This document shows positions 1 to 4,689 of a DNA stretch of 5,009 nucleotides, piece after piece (the first letter of the stretch is position 1; the number at the start of each line of letters is the position of its first letter). A model generated the notes under the pieces. The model saw nothing but the letters and a program-made list of their open reading frames with translations, made no database searches and was not told the DNA's origin. The position numbers were made by a program, and so were the translations under genes. The stretch is from Actinomycetota bacterium (lineage in GTDB: Bacteria; Actinomycetota; AC-67), in contig VAYV01000174.1 in assembly GCA_005883175.1 (NCBI GenBank), forward strand, positions 1-5,009. The letters run 5' to 3'.

Positions 1-609
1 GACGATGCGCGCGCTCGACGGCCGGCCCATGCGCGCCGCGACCCCGGGGAGGTTGTCCGATACCACGACGGCACCGACCGCGTGGCCTTTCGTGTCGCGC
101 ACGGGCGCCGCGACGGAGAAGTCGGTCGCGGTCAGAGCCGCGAACTTATCTCCGCGCGCGTCGCTTTCCCCGCGAGCCGCCCGAAGGATCGGTGCACTGG
201 TCAGCGCCCGCGCGCGAAGCGCTTTCGGTGGAGTCACGGACGTGTCGACCCCGAACAGGACCGTGCCGACCCGGTCGATGATCGTGAAGCTTGAATGCCC
301 GCTGTTGATGGCGATCGGTTCGAGCAGCTGGCGGAGCAAGGTCTTGTCTCGCGCGACGACGGCCGCAGCGACGCCTTGCGTGTTCGCTCCGAGACGCACG
401 GCCTGGAGCAGGTTCTGCTCATCCTCAGCGAGCGTCGCGCGCGCGCCGTCGAACGCAGTCGACAGTTGCGCCGTGGCGCGCGCGCGCGCCTCGCTGGTCG
501 CGCCGTGCGCCAGGATCGCGGTTCCGAAACCGCCCCACGCGATGATGAGGATCGCGAACGGGACCAAGATCTTCGCGTAGATGGGAAGGTTCCGATAACG
601 GCGCCTCAT
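1..609 (-). CDS. Membrane-anchored sensor protein with Cache-like extracytoplasmic domain, C-terminus outside window
   Basis: The minus-strand reading frame stays open from an ATG at 609-607 to the left edge, giving 203 visible residues and no stop. The N-terminus is basic (M-R-R-R-Y-R), followed by one hydrophobic helix at about residues 12-34, so the following part should lie outside the membrane. Residues 38-95 look helical and charged. Residues 96-190 resemble a Cache/PAS-like sensing fold: L-L-E-P-I-A near 95-100, a strand with I-I-D-R-V-G-T-V-L at 110-118, and A-A-P-V-R-D then V-G-A-V-V-V at 167-183. Such domains normally sit in front of a second helix and a HAMP, kinase, GGDEF, cyclase or chemotaxis output module, which here would lie beyond the edge, so the output is unknown. 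Its ATG overlaps the stop of the DUF11 gene (ATGA), with a G-rich stretch just upstream, so translation is probably coupled. The start and the sensor class are well supported; the Cache label is by pattern only. Confidence 0.72.
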   Translation of the reverse strand, partial: MRRRYRNLPIYAKILVPFAILIIAWGGFGTAILAHGATSEARARATAQLSTAFDGARATLAEDEQNLLQAVRLGANTQGVAAAVVARDKTLLRQLLEPIAINSGHSSFTIIDRVGTVLFGVDTSVTPPKALRARALTSAPILRAARGESDARGDKFAALTATDFSVAAPVRDTKGHAVGAVVVSDNLPGVAARMGRPSSARIV

Positions 610-1382
610 CGCACGACCACCGAGACGATGTTCGAGTCGGCCAGGTCGGCGTTCGCCCCGTAGGCGTGCGCATGGTCGACGATCGCGGAGTTGTGCTTGA
701 CGTTCGGGTCGATGTCGACGGTGAAGTGCTCGGTGATCGACGCCCCGGGCGACACGCTCGGGACGGTGAACACCAACGGGTGGTTGGGCGCCGGAGCGGA
801 TCCAACCGAGCCGCACGTGAACGACGTCGCACCGTTCGCCTTCACCGTGGATCCGTTACACACCCAGCTGAGGAGCGAGGTGCCGTCGGGCACGTGACTT
901 TCGATGACGACGTCGTCGGCTGCGCCGGAGCCGGTGTTCGTGACCGTGATCGTGTACGTGATGGTCTTGTTCTTCCGCACGCTCTGGGACGCAGATGCGA
1001 TGACGACGGAGAGACTCGGCACGGGCGGCGACGGGGAAGACTCAGACGGCGTCGGCGTCTGGGTCGGCACCGGTCCCGAAGATCCCGGGGTCGACGGCTT
1101 GGAAGACGGGGGGGGCGAGCCGGGCTTGGCCGTCGGGTTAGGCGTCGGCACCGGAGCGCTCGGCGTATGGGTGCTGATCGGATGGAAGCCGGACACGTCG
1201 CGCGCGTAGCTCGGTCCCGCGAGCGCGGGGATCCTGACGACGGACGCCCCGGTGACGCTGGCGACGAGCAGCGTGGCTCCGAGCGTGGATCCGACAACGC
1301 CGACGACCAGCACTGCTTTGAGAAGCGGTGCCGGCAGTTTCCATATCGCTCCGGCGGGCCCGGAGCTGGGCGCGCGCGCCAT
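606..1382 (-). CDS. Membrane-anchored DUF11-domain surface protein with Pro/Ser/Thr linker
   Basis: This is a protein of 258 residues. A short cytoplasmic N-terminus is followed by a hydrophobic helix at about 20-45 (LLKAVLVVGVVG onward), which is an uncleaved anchor or a signal sequence. Residues 70-123 are a low-complexity Pro/Ser/Thr linker. Residues 124-256 form a DUF11-type beta-sandwich, recognised by the T-Y-T-I-T-V-T-N-T-G core (142-151), the D-V-V-I-E-S-H-V-P-D-G-T pattern (157-168) and a C-terminal D-L-A-D-S-N-I-V-S-V-V-V strand. Cys175 and Cys190 could form a disulfide. DUF11 domains are common in large secreted or wall-associated proteins as repeats; a single copy on a stalk is a compact version. 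The ATG start is fixed by a strong ribosome binding site 5 bases upstream. The gene ends in a 4-base overlap with the sensor gene. A run of eight C on the coding strand (1115-1108) lies in the linker. No enzymatic function is suggested; adhesion or envelope spacing is inference. Confidence 0.85.
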   Translation of the reverse strand: MARAPSSGPAGAIWKLPAPLLKAVLVVGVVGSTLGATLLVASVTGASVVRIPALAGPSYARDVSGFHPISTHTPSAPVPTPNPTAKPGSPPPSSKPSTPGSSGPVPTQTPTPSESSPSPPVPSLSVVIASASQSVRKNKTITYTITVTNTGSGAADDVVIESHVPDGTSLLSWVCNGSTVKANGATSFTCGSVGSAPAPNHPLVFTVPSVSPGASITEHFTVDIDPNVKHNSAIVDHAHAYGANADLADSNIVSVVVR

Positions 1383-1399
1383 TCAAACCTTCCCTCTCC
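1383..1399 (-). promoter_or_regulatory. Strong ribosome binding site of the DUF11 gene
   Basis: On the minus strand, GGAGAGGGAAGG at 1399-1388 is followed by a 5-base spacer (TTTGA) and the ATG at 1382. This is the clearest Shine-Dalgarno sequence in the window and decides the start over an in-frame-independent ATG further upstream near 1405. The surrounding 122-base gap (1383-1504) separates this gene from the acyltransferase stop. I could not pick a convincing -35/-10 pair there. Confidence 0.8.
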
Positions 1400-1504
1400 G
1401 TACATAGAAAGGTTCGGCTTCCGCGTGCCCCGTCTGTAGACAGCACGTGACGCAACGCCATGGACCTTTCGGTCGGTCGCGGGACGAACCGGGCGCTTTT
1501 TAGG

Positions 1505-2524
1505 TCAGACGTTTTCGCGTTCTTCGATCCAACGGTCGATCCGCTCCCACCACACGTAGAGCCACTCGATGACTTCGTCGCGATCGTGTGGCACCTCCGC
1601 GGGCGGGATGCGCCAGTAGCGCGCATGCACGGGGTGCTCGAGCGGGATCCGGCTCCAGAGGTCCTTGAACGATCCGATGTCTTCGAGGACCGAATGCGCG
1701 ACGAGGACGATGTCGGCGTCGGTCGCGCTATCGATCGCGGCGATGACGCCGTTGTGACGCGGAGGAAGGACGTGCGCCATCTTCTCCGCGCGCACGGCCG
1801 AGCGGTCGTAGCCCTTGCCGCGGAGGTACTCGATCGCGCGCATCCTGACCCGCGGCGTGAAGTCCTTGCCTTCGGGGAAGAGGACGAACGCGTCCATCTG
1901 GCCCAAACCGCGCGCGAGGTCGCCGATCGCGGTCGTGTAGATGTCCCGGCGCGCGGGGTCGTGACGGATGAACCGGTTCGGCAACCGGTTGAGCATCGTG
2001 TCGTAGAGGGGTTCCCACTGGAGCTTCGCGAGCATGACGATGCGCGGGTGCCGGCGGAAGCCGACGAGCAGCGTCCCGATCAGCAGCAGCGAGTTCCCGG
2101 GCCCGGCGTGGCGGCTGAACACGAGGATCGGTCCTGGTTTCGGGCTCGGCGGGTCTTCGATGTGGATCGAAAGCCGGAAGCATCGCCGAACGGCGTGGTT
2201 GATCTGCCGGAGCCACCAGCGCATGAAGCCGTAGTGCGCGTTCTGCATGCCTTCCGAGCGGATGCGCAGACCGAAGCCGCTCGCGATCCAGAGGACGAAC
2301 ATCAGGGCGAGACCGGCGACCTCGAGCGCCAGGTAGCAGACGACGAATGCGACGAGCCGTACGGTGCGCCAGCTCCCCGGGAGGAACAGATCGGCCACGG
2401 CGGCCGCAAGGATCAAGAGGGGCGAGAGGGCGATCAACGCGAGGCACAGGACGAGCGCGAGCGGCGCAAGGATGAGCCGTCGCACGATGCGAGGTGGCAG
2501 CCGATCCAAGCCCCGTCCCTTCAC
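1505..2524 (-). CDS. PlsC-type lysophospholipid/glycerolipid acyltransferase with atypical HX4N motif
   Basis: This is a 339-residue integral membrane protein of the PlsC/1-acyl-glycerol-3-phosphate acyltransferase superfamily, which moves an acyl chain from acyl-CoA or acyl-ACP to a lysolipid at the inner membrane. Two hydrophobic segments at about 17-47 and 57-83 anchor it. Motif I is S-R-H-A-G-P-G-N-S (137-145), with His139 as the expected general base. The family's usual HX4D aspartate is Asn144 here (codon AAC at 2095-2093). The conserved F-P-E-G motif is present at 216-219, followed by K-D-F-T-P-R. The C-terminus (300-339) is charged and Trp-rich. The start is a GTG at 2524. It sits directly after an inverted repeat and has only a weak AAGGCGG-like binding site abutting it, so a slightly later start is possible. 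It lies 24 bases after the patatin gene, on the same strand, and probably shares its mRNA. Family assignment is firm; substrate and activity are not known. Confidence 0.87.
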   Translation of the reverse strand: MKGRGLDRLPPRIVRRLILAPLALVLCLALIALSPLLILAAAVADLFLPGSWRTVRLVAFVVCYLALEVAGLALMFVLWIASGFGLRIRSEGMQNAHYGFMRWWLRQINHAVRRCFRLSIHIEDPPSPKPGPILVFSRHAGPGNSLLLIGTLLVGFRRHPRIVMLAKLQWEPLYDTMLNRLPNRFIRHDPARRDIYTTAIGDLARGLGQMDAFVLFPEGKDFTPRVRMRAIEYLRGKGYDRSAVRAEKMAHVLPPRHNGVIAAIDSATDADIVLVAHSVLEDIGSFKDLWSRIPLEHPVHARYWRIPPAEVPHDRDEVIEWLYVWWERIDRWIEERENV

Positions 2525-2537
2525 CCGCCTTGGCGGG
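2524..2537 (-). other. GC-rich inverted repeat at the acyltransferase translation start
   Basis: On the mRNA strand the gap between the patatin stop and the acyltransferase GTG contains CCCGCCAAGGCGGG, a perfect inverted repeat able to fold as five GC pairs around a CAAG loop. The only Shine-Dalgarno-like bases (AAGG) lie in or beside the loop, and the last G of the repeat is the first base of the GTG start. A better SD-like GAGGAG overlaps the patatin stop at 2551, too far upstream to serve this start directly. There is no U-run, so it is not a factor-independent terminator. Confidence 0.5.
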
Positions 2538-2548
2538 AGGATATCTCC

Positions 2549-3409
2549 TCAGGACTTCGGTACAGGCAAGGTGGAGAGATACTCGCCGGCCGCACGGTAC
2601 GCGCGCGCGATCCGGCCGGCCACCGCTCGGAAGTCTCGGTAGTTGAGCTGGCGGAGGCTCGGCCGCTGGGGCTCGCCGCTGGGGAGGACGTGCGCGACGA
2701 CGCCCTTGGGAAGCGTCGCGAGGTCGCGCGCGAAGCGGTGCCTGCGCGCGATCTCGAATGCCACCAGCGCGACCTGAACCGGCGTCTTGGGCGGCGCCAG
2801 GGGAGCCTCGACGCGGCCGACCTGCAGAACATAGATCTCTTTCGCGCCGAGCTCGACCGCGCGCGAGATGGGGATGCTGTTCACGATCCCGCCGTCGACG
2901 AAGTGCTCGCCGCCGATCTCGACCGGTGGCAAGACGCCGGGAACGGCCGCCGTTGCGAGGATCGCATCGACGAGCGGCCCTTCGTGGAACCAGTGCTCCG
3001 CCGCGCGCTCGATCGACGCCGCGACGCATTGGAACGGGACCTGCAACTCTTCGAACGTGGTGACGGGGAGAAGCTGCTCGATCATGGCTCGGAGCGCGCG
3101 GTTGGAGTGCAGCGACGTGCGCGTTCGAACGAGGTTCGCGGCCCCGGCCAGGATCGAGCCGCCGAATATCTGATCTTCGTTCAGCGTGAGCCAGACGTTC
3201 CGCAGCCGCTCCACCGTCTCGAGGGTCGGCGAGGCCGCGACCGCCGCCCCGTTCATCGCTCCGACCGAGGTGCCGACGACGACGTTCGGTTTGATCCCGT
3301 GCTCGAAGAGCGCGCGCAACATGCCGACCTCGTACGCGCCGTTGTGACCGCCCCCGCCGAGCACGAAAGCGACCCGTGGTCGTCGCGGGGACCGAGGCTG
3401 GTCACTCAT
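2549..3409 (-). CDS. Patatin-like phospholipase (RssA-type serine hydrolase)
   Basis: This 286-residue cytosolic or membrane-peripheral protein is a patatin-family acyl hydrolase, expected to cleave fatty acyl esters from phospholipids or other lipids with a Ser-Asp dyad. Visible motifs in order: a Gly-rich oxyanion loop G-G-G-G-H-N-G at 18-24, followed by A-Y-E-V-G-M-L; the nucleophile elbow G-T-S-V-G at 46-50 with Ser48; and D-G-G at 172-174 with Asp172, followed by I-V-N-S-I-P. Length and motif spacing match stand-alone bacterial patatins. The oxyanion loop usually carries Lys or Arg where this protein has Asn23. No signal peptide is seen; the first 12 residues are basic and Pro-rich. The ATG at 3409 has no Shine-Dalgarno sequence, but a TATGAT hexamer lies 8 bases upstream, which suits a leaderless message. 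It is the first gene of a probable two-gene unit with the acyltransferase downstream. Confidence 0.92.
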   Translation of the reverse strand: MSDQPRSPRRPRVAFVLGGGGHNGAYEVGMLRALFEHGIKPNVVVGTSVGAMNGAAVAASPTLETVERLRNVWLTLNEDQIFGGSILAGAANLVRTRTSLHSNRALRAMIEQLLPVTTFEELQVPFQCVAASIERAAEHWFHEGPLVDAILATAAVPGVLPPVEIGGEHFVDGGIVNSIPISRAVELGAKEIYVLQVGRVEAPLAPPKTPVQVALVAFEIARRHRFARDLATLPKGVVAHVLPSGEPQRPSLRQLNYRDFRAVAGRIARAYRAAGEYLSTLPVPKS

Positions 3410-3427
3410 GGCGCGTCATCATATGGT
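3399..3427 (+). promoter_or_regulatory. Candidate promoter for the SH3 lipoprotein gene
   Basis: TGGTCA at 3399-3404 matches four of six bases of the TTGACA -35 consensus, and TATGGT at 3422-3427 follows after exactly 17 bases. The -10 ends 9 bases before the lipoprotein ATG at 3437, so the message would be leaderless or have a leader of only a few bases. The -35 lies inside the patatin coding sequence, and the -10 shares two bases with the minus-strand hexamer. Confidence 0.45.
3418..3423 (-). promoter_or_regulatory. Candidate -10 element for a leaderless patatin transcript
   Basis: On the minus strand, TATGAT (3423-3418) lies 8 bases before the patatin ATG. No -35 resembling TTGACA occurs 16-18 bases further upstream, and there is no Shine-Dalgarno sequence. 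In actinobacteria a TANNNT hexamer about 7 bases before the start codon is the usual signature of a leaderless mRNA starting at or next to the start codon. The transcription start is inferred. Confidence 0.5.
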
Positions 3428-3436
3428 TGCGAGGAC

Positions 3437-3829
3437 ATGGGCACGCGCACGCGGCTCGCCGCCGTTCTCGGGGTACTGATCGTTGCCCTCGTATCGTGCG
3501 GCGGCGGCTCGAAGGCACCGGCCGCGAGCTCGTCGGCCCCGACGCCGACCGTCTCCGCAAAGCCGACGCCGGCCCTTGCCGGCGACTACACGGTGACGGC
3601 CACGCCGTGCGTGAACATGCGGAAGGCCCCCGAACCCGGCGTGAACATCCTGATGTGTGTCGCGAACGGGAGTACCGTCCACGCGGACGGACAGAGTCGC
3701 AAGAACGCCGGGTACACGTGGTACCACGTGACCTACAAGAAGCAGTCGGGGTGGATCGCGAATCAGTACTTGAAACGCGCGCCGTCCCCGTCCGAATCTT
3801 CGCCGTCCCCGTCCGCTTCTTCGTCGTAG
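3437..3829 (+). CDS. Small SH3-domain lipoprotein with Ser/Pro tail
   Basis: This is a 130-residue secreted lipoprotein. Residues 1-20 form a signal peptide (M-G-T-R-T-R, then a hydrophobic core) ending in the lipobox L-V-S-C, with Cys21 as the lipidated residue. Residues 22-49 are an Ala/Ser/Pro/Thr linker. Residues 50-113 match a bacterial SH3 (SH3b, type 3) domain: Y-T-V-T-A-T-P-C-V-N-M-R-K-A-P at the start, then G-S-T-V, then W-Y-H-V-T-Y and S-G-W-I-A-N-Q-Y-L at the end. Such domains often bind peptidoglycan or other wall components. Cys58 and Cys74 could pair. The tail (116-130) repeats a P-S-P-S-x-S-S unit. The reading frame stays open far upstream on this strand, antisense to two real genes, but the signal peptide fixes the ATG at 3437. 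GAGGA precedes the ATG by one base, too close for a normal ribosome binding site. The transporter gene follows after 3 bases. The partner is unknown. Confidence 0.85.
   Translation: MGTRTRLAAVLGVLIVALVSCGGGSKAPAASSSAPTPTVSAKPTPALAGDYTVTATPCVNMRKAPEPGVNILMCVANGSTVHADGQSRKNAGYTWYHVTYKKQSGWIANQYLKRAPSPSESSPSPSASSS
3780..3821 (+). repeat. Two tandem 21-base units in the lipoprotein tail
   Basis: Positions 3780-3800 and 3801-3821 are tandem copies of a 21-base unit, identical at 19 of 21 positions (differences at 3795/3816 and 3796/3817). They encode P-S-P-S-E-S-S followed by P-S-P-S-A-S-S. The unit length is a multiple of three, so copy-number change would lengthen or shorten the tail without a frameshift. 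Confidence 0.8.
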
Positions 3830-3832
3830 CGC

Positions 3833-4687
3833 GTGATCGTCGCAGGCGCGCTGATCGCCGTCGCCACCGGCGTCGCGTACAACCTCGGCGCCGCGCTGCA
3901 GAAGCGCGAAGCGGTCGAGGTTGCCATCGGCACGAAGCACCTGCTGCGCGCGCTCGCGAAACGCAAGGTGTGGCTGGCCGCAACCGTGTTGTCGACGTTC
4001 GCATGGGTCGGTCAGGTCGCCGCGCTCGCCCTCGCACCCGTCGCGCTCGTCGTCCCTTTGCTCGCGACGGGCTCGGCGGTTCTCGTCGTATTAGGCGTGC
4101 GCTTCCTCCACGAGCGGTTCCGCACGTCTGAGCTCGTCGGGGTTGCGCTCGTGGCCGCCGGTGCAGCAGCAGCGGGAGCCGCCGAGGCGGGCTCGACGGC
4201 GTCTCACGAAGCGCTCCGCTTCAGCGTGCAGTTCCTCATCGTGATCGTCGCGGCCGTGTCCGCTGCGCTCACGCTCCGGTGGCGGACGGGTGTCGCGTAC
4301 GGCGCCGCGTCGGGATTCGGGTTCGCCGGGGTCGCGATCTTCTCGAAGGAGATCGGGGACGGTTTCGCGAACCGCGGCTTCGCCGCCGTGCCGCACTTGC
4401 TGGCAAGCCCGGCGCCGTATCTCTTGCTGGCCGTATCGCTCGGTTCGCTTTCCTTGCTCCAAGCAGGATTCCAGCGCGGGAACGCTGCGTCGGTGATGGC
4501 CGCGCTATCGGTCCCGGAGTCGATCGGGCCGCTGATCGCCGGCTTCGCCCTGTATCACGAGAAGTATCCGCACGGCATCGATGCGGTGATCCTTCCGGCG
4601 GGCCTCGCGTGCGCGATCGCCGGGTCGGCGCTGCTTGCGCGCCACGGCCGGAAGCTCGGCGAGCCGGCGGAGATCGCGGCCGCGTAG
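3833..4687 (+). CDS. DMT-superfamily (EamA/NIPA-like) membrane transporter
   Basis: This is a 284-residue, highly hydrophobic protein with about nine predicted membrane helices (roughly 1-22, 46-67, 68-90, 100-118, 129-148, 153-172, 195-212, 228-242 and 250-270). The pattern of short Ala/Gly/Val-rich helices, a Pro-containing third helix (A-L-A-P-V-A-L-V-V-P) followed by L-H-E-R-F, and a matching second half with S-V-P-E-S and Y-H-E-K-Y is typical of drug/metabolite transporters. The Glu after the helix 3 and helix 8 ends fits the internal duplication of the family. Nine helices and the N-terminal Y-N-L-G-A-A-L-Q-K-R-E also recall NIPA-like (DUF803) proteins. The substrate cannot be read from sequence. 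The start is a GTG 3 bases after the lipoprotein stop, with no ribosome binding site, so translation likely depends on reinitiation after the upstream gene. Its stop is 2 bases from the convergent rhomboid stop. Confidence 0.78.
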   Translation: MIVAGALIAVATGVAYNLGAALQKREAVEVAIGTKHLLRALAKRKVWLAATVLSTFAWVGQVAALALAPVALVVPLLATGSAVLVVLGVRFLHERFRTSELVGVALVAAGAAAAGAAEAGSTASHEALRFSVQFLIVIVAAVSAALTLRWRTGVAYGAASGFGFAGVAIFSKEIGDGFANRGFAAVPHLLASPAPYLLLAVSLGSLSLLQAGFQRGNAASVMAALSVPESIGPLIAGFALYHEKYPHGIDAVILPAGLACAIAGSALLARHGRKLGEPAEIAAA

Positions 4688-4689
4688 GG

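Noticed and set aside
5..580. Plus-strand frame opposite the sensor gene
   Set aside because: The minus strand encodes a coherent membrane helix plus Cache-like domain; the plus-strand product is Arg/Ala/Ser-rich with no recognisable fold.
666..1439. Plus-strand frame rich in Arg/Gly/Asp opposite the DUF11 gene
   Set aside because: Composition is what antisense of a Pro/Ser/Thr-rich gene gives; no motif, no ribosome binding site.
1432..1441. Short inverted repeat GTCT-GT-AGAC in the 122-base gap before the DUF11 gene
   Set aside because: Arms of four bases occur often by chance, and no promoter could be placed next to it to support an operator.
1468..1479. GACC-GAAA-GGTC mini-hairpin on the minus strand after the acyltransferase gene
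   Set aside because: Only four base pairs and no U-run; too weak to call a terminator or an RNA element.
1490..1502. CGCTTTTTAG as a possible terminator near the acyltransferase stop
   Set aside because: The T-run is on the plus strand, where no gene ends; the minus-strand transcript would have A's there, and no strong stem precedes it.
1460..3436. Very long open plus-strand frame, in phase with the lipoprotein gene, across 1977 bases
   Set aside because: It is antisense to two genes with clear catalytic motifs, its translation is charged, low in hydrophobic order and matches nothing I know, and the lipoprotein signal peptide starts only at 3437. Long antisense open frames are expected at this G+C.
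4091..4462. Minus-strand frame inside the transporter gene
   Set aside because: Arg/Glu-rich shadow of a gene with a clear nine-helix pattern.
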